From positions 22,715,688 to 22,779,687 of the forward strand of contig NC_063264.1 in assembly GCF_019578655.1 (NCBI RefSeq): DNA of 64,000 nucleotides. Reading direction: 5' to 3'. Position numbers and translations under genes: made by a program. The notes beneath the pieces were generated by a model that ran no database searches, was not told the origin of the DNA, and saw only the letters and a program-made list of their open reading frames with translations. Within the stretch, counting starts at the first letter, position 1; each line of letters starts with the position of its first letter. This document shows positions 10,431 through 22,000 of this stretch, one piece after another. This DNA comes from Ricinus communis (lineage: Eukaryota > Streptophyta > Magnoliopsida > Malpighiales > Euphorbiaceae).

Positions 10431-11480
10431 AAAACAAGAACAAGGAGAAAAAGAAAGCATACAAGGCAACTTGGGATGCTAGTTCTTCAATTGAAGAAGA
10501 TGAAAAAGAAGTGGGCAACCTTTGCTCTATGGCTGTGGAGGATGACTCCAATGAGGTATGTTCTTCATCTCTTACTTATGATACTAATTGTGATCATGAT
10601 ATTCATGAGATGATTGATATTGACCTCTTAGAAGCCATTTTTTCGAAACATGAAAAGTATAGTTTTAAAATGAAGTTTTATAAGAAAAGAGTTTAAAACT
10701 TGAAAATGATTTTAAAGAATTAGAGAAACAAATTTCAACTCTTACTTCTTCAAATTTGGAGCTAAAAGTCTCTTTAAATGAAGTCTCTTCAAAAACCTCC
10801 TCACTTAATGAGTTGCATAAAGAAAATAGATTTGAAAAATGAAGTAGAGTTAAGAAATTCTATTTCAAAGTTTCGCAAGGGAAAGAAAGCCTTGAATACA
10901 CTTATTATATCCTAAAGACCTCTTGTTAAATATGGTCTAGGCTTTAATGGAGATTCATCATCATCATCTCTATCTATTTCTTTTTTTGTTAAAGCCTCTA
11001 CACCTCAAACATCAACCATGGAGGTTGTACTAAAGGAGGTTAAGGCACACACTAGGCCTCCTATCCCTAAGGGAAAAAGTAAGGCACCATAAGGTCTAAG
11101 AGGTAAGTCTCAAAGGACTAATCATGCTTTCATGTATAAAAAGAGTGCTAACAACCACACACAATCACATAAAACATATTCTTGTATGCATGATAGAGAT
11201 TACAATGTGGTGAGACCCAAATTCCAAGCAAGAAGACTATTAAACAAAAGGAACCTTAAATCCAATGTTTAATGTCATTATTGCATGAAATTTGTGCATA
11301 TAAATATGTTTTATTATATTAGGAAGGCTCACCTTAAATTAGAGGGTCCTTCCAAGACTAACCACTATGGGCCCAAGTTTGTGTCGGTACAAGAGAAGAA
11401 CATCTCTTTATCTTCTTATAGGGTAACTTACAATCCACTTCAACAAGAAAGCTAGCATTTGGATGGTAAATGCTAAAGAG
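10431..11480 (+). pseudogene. Sirevirus gag-protease linker (broken)
   Basis: Continues from the gag knuckle: YKATWDASSSIEEDEKEVGN, a charged likely coiled-coil stretch, then NSISKFRKGKKALNTL, KYGLGFNGDSSSS, FFVKASTPQTS and a second, degraded CCHC-like motif, CHYCMKFVHIN, near 11,275-11,307 whose final Cys is missing. It ends near 11,480 at QQES*HLDG, which resembles the residues around the protease Asp (WHLDSGC). Coding homology then stops, and the remaining protease, integrase and RT are absent. Several stops and frameshifts. The three Sirevirus copies in the window share this region, which allows a mutual alignment. Confidence 0.75.
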
Positions 11481-11720
11481 AAGCAATTATCAACACTACT
11501 TCTCTCACCAACTCAATGGAAGTGGATAAAAAGGAAGAAAATGGATATAAGCACAATTGGTATTTTTTTCTCTTTTCATTCTTTATTATTATTGCTTATT
11601 TTCATTTCTTTACTTATGATATTATTGGTTTTCTCCTTAATCCTTTCTCTCCTTTACCCTTTCTATCCATTCTCTCCAATAAGTGGTATATTTCTTTTTT
11701 ATCTTAACAAAGGGGGAGAG
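11481..11720 (+). other. Sirevirus 3' untranslated tail with polypurine tract
   Basis: A pyrimidine-rich stretch (11,555-11,705, mostly T and C) ends in AACAAAGGGGGAGAG at 11,706-11,720, a good copia polypurine tract, the primer for plus-strand DNA. The whole pol region between the linker and this tail has been deleted, so the element has 5' LTR, gag and PPT but no enzymes. A 3' LTR should begin with TG directly after the PPT, but instead the inverted 39-bp repeat array begins within about 20 bp. Confidence 0.65.
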
Positions 11721-11729
11721 AATATGAAG

Positions 11730-13137
11730 AGTATAATACCTAGAAATAACCTCATAGGAGGAGTATATTTGTGAGTGTGAGAGAATAATGCCGTAGGAGG
11801 GGTATATTTGTAAAACTTAGGAAACAACCCGGTAAGAGGGCTATACTTTTTAGTATGAGAAAATACACCTGTATGAGGGGGTATACTAGTAAGTATGATA
11901 AAATAATATGGTAAGAGGGGTATAGTTTTTAGTATCAGAAATCAACACAATAGGATGGATATATTTGTGAGCGTCAGATCCTGTATGATGGGGTACATAT
12001 AGGAGTATGAGAAAAAAACCCCATAAGAGGGATATATTGATAAACATTGAAAAACAACCCTGTAAGAGGGGTTTATTTGTGAGTATGAGAAAACAATCAC
12101 GTAAGAGTGATATATTTACGAGTATGAGAAAATAACCCCGTAAAATGTGATATATTTATGAATATGAGAAAATAATCCGTAAAAAGTTAAATATTTATGA
12201 GTATGAGAAAACAACCTCGTAAAATGGATATATTTGTAAAAATGAGGAAACAACCAAATAAGAGGGATATATTTGTGAGTATAAGAAAACAACCTCGTAA
12301 GAGGGGTACATTTGTGAGTATGAGAAAATAACCCTGTAACAGGGATATATTGGTAATGGAACATAACCCCGTAAGAAGGGTATATTTGTGATTATGAGAA
12401 AATAACCCTGTAAGAGGGAGTACATATGTGAGTATGAGAAAACAATATTATAAGATGAGTATATTTCTTAGTATGAGAAAACAACACAATAAGAGGGGTA
12501 TATTTTTTACTATGTAAAAATAGCCCTGTAAGAGGGGTATACTTATGAGTATGAGAAAACAACCCCGTAACTGGCGTATATTTGTGAGTATGAGAAAATA
12601 ACATTGTAAGAGGGGTATATTTATATGAAAAAACAACCCCGTAGAAGAAGCATATATATAAATATGAGAAAGCAACCCAGTAAGGATACATATGTGAGTA
12701 TGAGAAAACAACTCAACAAGAGGGATATATTTATGAGTATTAGAGAAACTCCATAGGAGGGGAATATTTGTAAACATAAGGAGACAACTCATTCAAAGGG
12801 GTATATTTGTAAGTATGAGAAAACAACCCCGTAAAAGGGGGTACATTTGTGAGTATGAGAAAATAACCATATATGAGGGATATATTTGTTAATATTGGAA
12901 AATAATCCCGTATGAGAGGTATATTTGTGAGTATAAGAAAACAACCTGTAATAGGGAGTACATTTGTGAGCATGAGGAAACAACCTCGTAAGAGGGATAT
13001 ATTTATCAATATTGAAAAAGAACCCCATAAGAGAGGTAAATTTATGAGTATGAAAAAAAAAATCATACAGAAGAGGTATATTTTTAAATATGAGAAAGCA
13101 ACCGAGTAAAGGGGGTACATTTGTGAGTATAAGAATA
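11730..13137 (-). repeat. Inverted, diverged array of the 39-bp repeat
   Basis: About 36 units of roughly 39 bp. On the plus strand each unit reads roughly AACCCCGTAAGAGGGGTATA, then TTTGTGAGTATGAGAAAA. This is the reverse complement of the family that fills 44,525-48,910 and 57,025-64,000: the same CCCC/GGGG core, the same GAGAAAAC junction and the same period. Units here differ more from each other (single-base changes, small gaps, CATA/TAAA variants) and have no clear class order, so this array looks older. It begins just after a Sirevirus PPT and ends where the Tat/Ogre-like fragment starts. The open frames in it come from the 13-codon period. Confidence 0.9.
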
Positions 13138-14230
13138 CAAAGAGTTATCAGATGATCTGTGTTAATTTATATATCACAATTAATGGCATACAATTATACT
13201 AGGAAGGACTTGAACATAATTAACTAGTTACTTAGATTAATAATCTTAACATGGGCTCCATTTAATAAAAATGGGCTAGATTTAAGTGAACTATATGTGT
13301 TATTTGATATGCTTGTATATGACTGCTGTGATTATCGACAATGATATATTAAACACTAAACTTACAGACCAAGAAACACAAATGAGGAAGTTGGCTTCCG
13401 GATCCATCACTGTATTTGTGGCGTAAGCTTTCTTATGAAATTTGAGAAATGTCGCTCACTAGTAAAGGTTTCCTGATGAATTGCTCGGGTGGCGACTTCC
13501 ATCTCCACGCTAGTCTGAATGACTAGTTAGCGTGTTCCTAATTAGGTTGAAAAGTCTTGTAGTGCTGTAGCCACTAAAGACACTTGAGTCTTGGCCTTTG
13601 AAATTACGCCTGATGGCGACTCCGCTAGAGATAAGAGAAGCTGATTCAAGTGTATGTTTGTCTTTAATTTTATTATTTAACGAATTATTCTTGCATCACT
13701 ACACCATTTGCAAAATTTATGCAATTTGGTCCCTATAGCCCTGATGGTGTCGATTAGTGGTTCTTTGGTTCCACTCAAACCATAAAATTACGACACTGGC
13801 TAACTATCACTCACAAGTAATGAGTGAATTTTCTTCATTGCATGGACCCTTGAGTGGGGAGATGAGCCAAGAAAGACCACTACTTATAGGAACCTTTTAT
13901 CCTTACCTAAGACCTAGCTCATGGTAATGATAGTAGCATTCTCCCTTAGGACCCTATTGCTTGCTATATGAAATGTTTCTCCTTATAAGTGTTTAAAGCC
14001 CAAGTATTAAAAGCCTTGGCCTAAAATATGTGGAATCAGGCCCTAAGCCCAAAATATCTAGGCTTTTATACATGTATAGAGAAATATTGCCATGTTTATT
14101 TTAAATCTACTTTAAGAGTTTATGGCATGTGCGTCGAGCCTACTATCCCTGGTTGATAGAAAGCCCAGACCTAAAATCCTAGAGAAGAAAGACTCACCAT
14201 GAACTATGTGTAGGAGTAATAAGGTTGGAA
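13138..14230 (+). mobile_element. Tat/Ogre-like Ty3/gypsy LTR end, PBS and leader (fragment)
   Basis: The key evidence is TGGCGACTCCGCT at 13,614-13,626, the tRNA-Arg-type primer site used by Tat/Ogre-lineage elements and not by the other elements here. Upstream, 13,138-13,612 would be the end of the LTR, although it ends GCCTGA without a clean CA. Downstream to about 14,230 is non-coding leader with several short GGCC/AAGCCC-rich phrases. No gag frame follows; a Sirevirus fragment begins at about 14,235. Assignment depends on the primer site alone. Confidence 0.5.
13614..13626 (+). other. Primer-binding site, tRNA-Arg type (Tat/Ogre)
   Basis: TGGCGACTCCGCT followed by AGAGAT, where intact elements have GGGGA. 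It begins with the TGG required to pair with a tRNA CCA end. It is the only primer site of this class in the window. Confidence 0.6.
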
Positions 14231-14388
14231 GGATGAATTAATGAACTTCTTCTTCTTCTTGTTCATCTTCTTATTCTCTTAGTGATAATGTATTGGATGA
14301 TGAGGATGAGCTTTTACAAAATATGCTTTCAGAACTAAGTTTTTATACAAATAAGTGCTCAAGCTTAGAAGATCTTAAGAGGTCAAAC

Positions 14389-16663
14389 TGTCACACCCCC
14401 ATTACATGCTAACCAACAGACATTAGCCATGTAGCATACAAGTATCGTAGATTATATACTACATGTAGATAGGTCAATATGCAGATTGTTAAGAATCAAG
14501 ACACAAGGTTATTAACATATAAACATATGATTATACTTAAACATCATTTAACAAGTATTCAGAACATCTTTTTATGCATTACAAGGCACACTTCCATATA
14601 CATCACATAACTGCATACAAAATGCATTAGGAGGAGACTCCACAAAACTGGCCCAACCTGACAGAACTGCTAAAAGCTAGACTTTGGATACAACCAACGG
14701 ATGCACTACTATTTACAAACCTGAAAAGAAAAATTTTGGAGAGGGGTGAGCCTCCAGCTTAGTAAATAAATAATCAACATAATCTATATCATATACACTT
14801 AATACAATTTCTAACCAATCACATAACTTACCATGATTCATAGTTTAGGCATAAATTCATACCATTCTACTCAATTCATTACAACCATCATAGAAAAAAT
14901 ACAATTCAGCAATTATAGTTAGTTCTCACGGCTTGTGGATCCCCTTTAATGTGCTACTCCGCCTCATCCTCACATTACACACTTTTATAGCCTCTCTAAG
15001 CTTTAGCCTCCCAAGGCTTTATATATATATTTTTTTCACAAGGGAATCCACCATTCACATGCACATATGCACTTAACATCACAATTCAATCATTTCACTT
15101 ATATCATATTGAAGCAATAACAATTGTTCCACTCAACATCAATCATTTCCATCTCATTCATTCAAACATAACACAATATTAAGCAAACACAACCATTCGC
15201 AGAACATTTGATTAAATATATGAATATAGCAAATATTAACTATTTACTTACTCAAAATACACTTATTCCTTCAGCATAGAAGAACCTCCTTTCTCCATAA
15301 CTTCCTTTCCAAGCCTTTGAGTTCCTGTTAACACATTCATCAATTCACATTTCATACATATTCCAAATATTCATGTAAATGCTAGTTCTAATGCATTACA
15401 AGATCATCCCCTCTCTAATTCATAGGTCTAACTCTTCTTCTAATACTCTCAATTACTGTTTTAATATCATATAAACATGTTCCATCTAGCTATATACCAA
15501 TTTAACTCAAATTAACATCAAATAAATTGCATAAAACTAATCTCCAACATCTCTGTTTTCTAGACAGAATTTAGTACCAAAGTATATTTATTTCTAGGTA
15601 AAATTGGCTTAATAAAAAAATCTCGTATTAAATAGACATATACTTTTATGTGTCTAGTTCCATCTCCAAGAAGAATTACTCAATTTTGACTTCTATAGAT
15701 TTAAGTATTCCCAAATTACTGAGCAAGGGTCATACAGCTAGTTGTACCCGAGCAGCAATCTGTTTGCTCAATTTAAACAACCAAAATGGCAAAAATAGCG
15801 AAATCACAAAACTACAAAGTTACAGAGGACTCTTCAAAATTTCCACAGACACCAATTAAGCTTAATTTGGACTTATATAACGCATGTTATGCCCAAAATA
15901 CAGAACATCAAGGTTGTTGGAATTTTGACAGTTTTCTGTCTTGACATACTTAAACTTAAATCAAGTTTAATCTCTATGCAATAATTCAATACTCTACTAA
16001 TTCATGATAATCAGACCTTTAGTTAATCAATGAAAGCATCAATTGAAGTTTTCCCAATTTATAATCAAGAGCCCAAATGACAAATTAATAATACTCAAGT
16101 AACAACCCACCAATTTCAGCTTTTGGGTTGCTAATATGCTCAAATCCTTTAGCTTTAGCTTGGCTCCTTTAATAGTTGGTAAAATCCTATCTTAATCTTA
16201 AGTTTTTCTAGGTATTTCACTCCTTTCTCTTGTTCCAAATTTTGAGTTTTTGGCCATGTACGAATTTTAGAAAAATGACGAGGTAAAATGAGCTTGCTCA
16301 TGGTTCCAATTTCCAAGATTCATCTCTCAATGCCATCACCTACTTAAACTAGTTTTATCATCCTAAGTTAATTCTTACTAACCATTCATAGGTACTAACT
16401 TTTAATTGTATCTTTTAAGTCCAATCTATTTATCCAACCTTCAACTATTGGTTCAATTAAGTCTTAAGGCTTAATACACATAACCCAAGTACTTAATCAA
16501 CTTATTTAAATTAATAATCTAATATCATGCTTCTTATTCTCTACTTATAATTAATATATATCTATTCTCATAAAATAAAAATATTATTAATATATCATCA
16601 TATACCCAATGATTAAATGTAAATGCACATAAGATGTATGATGAGAAAAATACAGGCGTTACA
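14389..16663 (+). mobile_element. Solo-LTR-like insertion with TG...CA ends and 5-bp target duplication
   Basis: It begins TGTCACACCCCC and ends GGCGTTACA, giving short inverted ends (TGT[C/A]AC[A/G]CC). It is flanked by CAAAC (14,384-14,388) and CAAAG (16,664-16,668), a five-base duplication with one change. It sits inside Sirevirus coding sequence whose two halves join cleanly once it is removed. Length is 2,275 bp with no coding frame. TG...CA ends, a 5-bp duplication and no internal region point to a solo LTR of a Ty3/gypsy element left by LTR-LTR recombination. A truncated relative lies at 41,476-42,420. Confidence 0.75.
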
Positions 16664-16759
16664 CAAAGAGAGAAATTGCCTCTTTAAAACTTCCAATGAG
16701 AATCTAAAGAAATCATTGGATGATGTTTCAAATGAAAATTTTTTTAAAGAAATAACTCC

Positions 16760-17326
16760 TTGAAAAATGAAGTTCAAGAGTTTAAGAATTCAATTTCAAC
16801 ATTTCTCAAAGGAAAAGAGTCTCTAGATACACTAGTTGTATCTCAAAGAACTCCTCTTGTGAGATATGGACTTGAGTTCAATGAAGCTTCATCTTCCACA
16901 CCTCAAACATCCAATACCACAATCTTTACTAAGGCCACTCAATCTCCAATCATTAAGAGAAACTCCACTAGAGTCTCAAAGAATAAAGCACACTCTAAAC
17001 CTCTTGTTCAAAAGAAAAGGAAAGGTACACATGCTCCAAAGGCTAAGCCAAAAGGAACAAGGCATGCATTCATATGTAGAAAACCAAAATTTAATAAGTC
17101 CTGCTCCTGCATGTGTGATGATATAAATTGTTTGAGGTCCAAACCTCAACCAAAAGTGGCTAAGAAGACTAAATCTAATTCTAAGCTCACTTGCCATTAT
17201 TGCATGAGAGTTGGACATATCAATGTTAAATGCCAAATAAGGAAGATGCATCTCTTCATAGATGAATTTTCCAAAGCTAACTACAAAGGACCAACCTTGT
17301 TTAGGTACCTAAATCAAGTGATTTAA
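16760..17326 (+). pseudogene. Sirevirus gag-protease linker and second zinc knuckle
   Basis: A 188-residue open stretch: coil end (FKNSISTFLKGKESLDTL), VVSQRTPLVRYGLEF, a Ser/Thr tract with TPQTSNTTIFTKATQ, the basic block KGTHAPKAKPKGTRHAF, a short Cys cluster (SCSCMCDDINC), and the knuckle CHYCMRVGHINVKC at about residues 145-158, which keeps C-X2-C-X4-H-X4-C. It is the best preserved of the three linker copies. The coil upstream (16,669-16,760) is in other frames. The frame closes at 17,326 just before the protease; a 12-base gap and a frame change separate them. Confidence 0.8.
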
Positions 17327-17339
17327 CCTTCTTTTGTAG

Positions 17340-17765
17340 GTGTATCTTAAATCCACAAGCACAAATCTTTGGCATGTTGATAGTGGATGCTCAATGCACA
17401 TGTCGGCTGACAAAAGTCTCTTTGTAAATGTCAAGAACTATTATGGAGGCAAAGTCACATTCGAAAATGATGCCAAGGGTAAGGTAATTAGCATCGGCTC
17501 CATTGGTAAGGATGGTAAATGTTTCATTGATGATGTTTCCTTAGTTGATGGATTGAAACATAATTTTTTGAGTGTGAGTCAATTGTGTGACAAATGCAAT
17601 AGAGTTGCTTTTGACTCCAATGGATGTTTTGTCAATGCCCTAGTGGATGAGAATATGATATTCAAAGGAGAAAGAAGTAGCAACACCTACAAAATTAAAC
17701 TACAGAAAGTTGTTAATCAATCTTTCAAGTGCCTTGTTTCTATTACTAATGAATCTTGGCTATAG
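17340..17765 (+). pseudogene. Sirevirus protease and pre-integrase domain
   Basis: A 141-residue open stretch. WHVDSGCSMHMSADKSLF at residues 12-29 is the copia protease site with the catalytic DSG intact (about 17,379-17,387). GKVISIGSIGKDGK and GLKHNFLSVSQLCDKCNRV follow, then the start of the pre-integrase domain. A stop at 17,763-17,765 sits before HGRLGHAN, where active copies have a Trp codon, so a single base change may have closed the frame. The protease would cut the Gag-Pol chain. The next frame (17,790-18,125) continues the integrase. Confidence 0.85.
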
Positions 17766-18720
17766 CATGGAAGACTTGGTCATGCAAATATGGAGCTTAT
17801 AGACAAGTTATCCAAAGAGGAGCTAGTAAATGGACTCCCCAAAGTGAAATTCATCAAAGACAAGCCTTATGAACCATGTCAAATGGGAAAACAACATCTA
17901 TCATCTTTTAAGTCTAAAACCATTGTAAGTACCTCTAGACCACTTCAGCTACTACATATGGACTTGTTTGGACTTATAAGAGTGGCTAGTTTGGTTGGAA
18001 AGTCATTTGCATTTCTGATTGAAAATGACTACTCTAGGTTTACTTGGGTTAATCTCCTTGCTCATAAGAATGAAGCCTTTAACATTTTTAAATCATTTTC
18101 AAAATGTGTTCAAAATGAAAAATGATATTTGATTTCTTCTATAAGAAGTGATCATGAAAAAGAATTTGAAAATGATTTTTTTGAAAACCTTTACAAAGAA
18201 TTTGAAACTTCACACAACTTTCCATTTTCTAGGACACCATAACAAAATGGAGTTGTAGAAAGAAAAAATAGAACACTAATGGAAATGGCTAAAATAATGC
18301 TCAATGAGTACAAACTCCCTTTTTACTTTTAGGTGGATCCCGTTAACGGTAGTTGTTATATTGCAAATAGAGTTTTCAAAAGACCTTTATTAAATAAAAC
18401 TTCTTGTGAGCTTTGGAATAGAAGAAAGCCTAAGGTTTCATATTTTAGAGTATTTGGATGCAAATGCTACATTTTGAATACCAAGGAAAATCTTAGAAAG
18501 TTTAACTCTAAAAACCGATATTGGGATCTTCCGAGGCTACTCCACCTTAAGCAAAGGTTATAGAGTCTTTAATAAACATACCTTAGTAGTTAAAGAGTCT
18601 ATGAATGTTGTTTTTGATAAATCTAACAAGTTTGATCTTGGGAAATGTACTTATTTGAATGATCTTATAGGTAAATTTGAGGAGCTAAATGTAAACCTTG
18701 ATGACCCATCAAAAGAGGTT
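17766..18720 (+). pseudogene. Sirevirus integrase (broken, all three acidic residues visible)
   Basis: Zinc region: HGRLGHANM (17,767-17,793) gives both His, but the Cys pair reads YEPCQMGK, so the first Cys is Tyr. Catalytic core: first Asp in LLHMDLFG (about 17,953-17,976), second Asp in IRSDHEKEF (about 18,142-18,168), Glu in GVVERKNRTL (about 18,250-18,279). Three stops (at about 18,122, 18,239 and 18,331) and a frameshift near 18,530 interrupt it. The C-terminal part reads FRVFGCKCYILNTKENLRKF and then, in another frame, VFNKHTLVVKESMNVVFD. The enzyme would insert element DNA into the genome. Confidence 0.85.
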
Positions 18721-19047
18721 GATAAATTCATAATGAATTGCTTTGTGAGGATTTTGCTAAGTGTATAATTAGGAAATTTGAAATGAGCATGATGGGAGAG
18801 CTCAAGTTCTTTCTTGGTCTTCAAATCAGAAAAAGCAAGGATGGAATATTCATTAACCAATCCAAGTATACAAAAGAACTCTTAAAAGTAATTTGAGATA
18901 GACGGTTGCAAAGTAGCAAAAACTCCCATGAGTGTCATAACTAAATTGGACAAAGATGAGATGGGTAAAAGTGTTAATGAAAAGCTCTACAGAGGTAATG
19001 ATAAGACCTCCCTTATATTTAATCGCTTCTAGACCTGATATTATGTA
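18721..19047 (+). pseudogene. Sirevirus reverse transcriptase, C-terminal end only
   Basis: The sequence jumps from the integrase tail (about 18,720) directly to LLCEDFAKCIIRKFEMS and MMGELKFFLGLQIRKSKDGI, the late part of copia RT. The fingers, palm and catalytic YVDD box are absent, so an internal deletion of several hundred bases lies near 18,720-18,750. It continues through KYTKELLK, a stop, KVAKTPMSVITKLDKDE and KLYRG, then after a frameshift LYLIASRPDIM, and ends at 19,047. RNase H is missing. The breakpoint coincides with the first unit of the 1-kb tandem family. Confidence 0.8.
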
Positions 19048-22000
19048 AGAAGAAGAAACTACAAGCTAAATATGAATAAATAAATAAATAAATAAATAAA
19101 TATGAATTAACTAAACTCAAATCAAAAACTAGAAAGGAGTTGACTAGTCAATAACTCTCGTAGTCCTAAATTTTATAACCGAGCTTAACAGTAACAAGAG
19201 CAAAACTTCGCATGGGCCTATCCAATAACACTCCGACCCAAATTATTTCATCATATGTGTCTTGGACATCAAGACGCATGCATTTCCGCTTGGATTAATA
19301 TAAAGCAAGATGGTTTCTCCCTTATGTGTGGGGATTTGGGTCTCGTCTAGCTTGATCATCAAGTCACGCGCCAATGCCATTAGTAAAACTTGTAAATTGC
19401 GTTCCCGTGATTCTTTATGCTAATCCATGTCTCAACAAGAAATGAGAGGAACAAGGAATGATAAGATTCTAATGGTGCAAAACCTGAATTGGAATTTTGG
19501 GTCATGCCTCGCTTCTCATTGTTTCCTCATTCCTCTAGAAGATTCGTTTGCGATCATTCAAAGAATGATATCAGTACTCGATCAACTAATTATTTTCTTC
19601 GCATTTGTCCAAGCATTATATCGTGCCTATGATTGCCGCTTGCATGTGCTTTCACTAAACACTCGTGTTTATGCTCTCTAAATAAAACCACACCTACTAG
19701 ATAAAGATTAAAAATAGAGGCACAAAAGAAACAGACAAAATGAGAACTTAGGTAGGATTTCAGATCCGACAAGGAAAGAAATCATATGCTATTTGTTATC
19801 TTTCATTTTGGACGTGAGCGATAAGTCTGTTTGCTAGCGCGAATCTTGACCAGTCCGTAAAGTTCTTATATGAAACCAAGACTTCGTCCCACAGGTAGAA
19901 AACAGAAATAATATGGTCACTAGCCTCTAGTATTCAATTGCATGCTGTTTCTATACTGCAAAAACCCTCATTCCATAATAAAAAGTAACTATAAGCTAAA
20001 TATGAATAACAAATAAGGAATAATGAATAATCTAAAAAGTCAAATAATGTACTAGAGAGTACTTGACTAGTCAACAACTCTCGTAGTCCCAAATTTTATG
20101 AGCCAGCTTTAGGAAACCAAGAGAAATTTTGCGTTGGCCTACCTAGTAATACTCCAACCTAAATTACTTTATTATATGCGTCCCAAATGTCAAAAAACTT
20201 GCATTTCCGCTTGTATTACGCTTTTATTAATTAAAAACAACATGATTTCTCTCTTACGCACATGGACTTACATCTCATCCTCCTTGATCATCAAATCACG
20301 CAGCAACCCACCGGCTAAGCTTATCAGTTGCATTCCCATGATTCCTTATGCCAATCCTTGTGTCATCGGGAGTCCTCGTACCTAGAGGAATAAGGAAGGA
20401 TAGAAATCCTAATAGTGCAAATCCTTAATCATAATATGTGGGCATACCTCCATACTCGATGTTCACTCTTTCCTCCAAATGATTTGTTTGCAATCATTCA
20501 GAGAATAATATCAATACTCGATCAACTAATTTTCTTTCTTCACATTTGTCCAAGCATTGCATCGATTCCTATGATTATCGCTTCCACGCGCTTTAACTCA
20601 ACACTCGTGTTTATGCTCGCCAAATACAACCAAATCATCATACTAGATGTAGATTAGATAAGGACGAATAAAAGAAATGAAGAAATGAGAATATATGTAG
20701 GATTTTAGATCGAATAAGAAAAGAAATCATAAGTTCTTTATTCTCTTCCGTACAGCTAAGCAGAAGGATCAAATAGAACTAATTTAAACATAAGGGTAGA
20801 GATAGAACACAAAAGAGAGGAAGAACGTGAGTGATAAGTCTATGTTCGGTAGCGCGAGACTTGATAAGTCCGCAAGGTTCTTGAAAAAATCGATAACTTG
20901 ATTTCTTGCAATATAGATGACTGAAATAATATACTCACTATCCTCAAATATTTGGTTGCATGCAGTTTTCATAGTGCGAAAAGCCTTATTCCATAAGAAG
21001 AAGAAACTACAAGCTAAATATGAATAAATAAATGATTAAATAAATATGAATAAAGTCAAATCAAGAACTAGAGAGGAGTTGATTGGTCAATAACTCTTGT
21101 AGTCGTAAATTTTATGACCGAGCTTAACAAAAATAAGAGAGAATTCGTGTGGGCCTATCCAATAAGACTCCGACCCAAATTACTTCATTATATGTGTCCT
21201 AGACATAAAAACATGCACATTCCTGCTTGGATTAATATAAAGCAACATGGTTCCTCCCTTATGCGCGTGGATTTGGGTCTTGTCTTACTTGATCATCAAG
21301 TCACGTGCCAATGCCACTAGCAAAACTTATCAATTGTGTTCCCATGATTCTTTACCCCTATCCATATGTCGTCAAGAGTCCTCATGCCCAGACGAATAAG
21401 AAATGAGAAGAATAAGGAATGATAGAAATTCTAATGGTGCAAAACCTGAGTCGGAATATTGGGTGTGCCTTTATTCTCATCGTTCCCTCTTTCCTTTGAA
21501 AGATTCATCTGCGATCAGTCGGAGACATAAGTAGGATCTCAAATCCTACAAGGAAAGAAATCATAAGTTATTTGTTATCTTCCATACGCAAGGTTAGACA
21601 AAGAACACAAAAGAAAAGAAGGACATGAGTGATACGTCTATGTTTGCTAGCGCCAGTCTTGATCAATCTGCAAAATTCTTGTACGAACCCAAAACTTCAT
21701 TTCCCATGAGGTAGAAAATAGAAATAATATGCTCAATAGCCTCAAGTATTCACATCCATGTGTTTTCTATACGGTGAAAGTCCTCATTCCATAAAAAGTA
21801 GTAACTAAAAGCTAAATATGGATAAACAAACAAATAAAGAATTATGAATAAACAAAATTCAAATCATCGACCATAGAGGAGTTGACTGGTCAAAAACTCC
21901 CGTAGTCCCAAATTTTATAAGCCAGCTTTATAAAATAAAGAGAAAATTCATGTTGGGCTACCTAATAATACTCCGACACAAATTACTTCATTATATGCGT

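Larger units (their letters stand above)
14235..19047 (+). mobile_element. Sirevirus-type Ty1/copia body split by an insertion
   Basis: The Sirevirus sequence 14,235-14,388 and 16,664-19,047 is one element interrupted at 14,389-16,663. Aligning to the minus-strand copy at 2,340-2,440 shows that the text up to GATCTTAAGAGGTCAAAC resumes at CAAAGAGAGAAATTGCCTC with only the five-base duplication between. Content: gag-linker coil, linker, second CCHC, protease, integrase and the C-terminal end of RT. The gag start, RNase H and both LTRs are missing. It ends in the RT phrase LYLIASRPDIM at about 19,012-19,046, where the 1-kb tandem family begins. Confidence 0.85.

Noticed and set aside
12116..13120. 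Minus-strand frames of 76-126 residues as small repetitive proteins
   Set aside because: They lie on the inverted 39-bp array and have the same 13-codon cause.
19075..19105. AAATA/AAT microsatellites at the start of many 1-kb units as regulatory sites
   Set aside because: They are simple A/T-rich slippage tracts that vary in length from unit to unit, with no motif.
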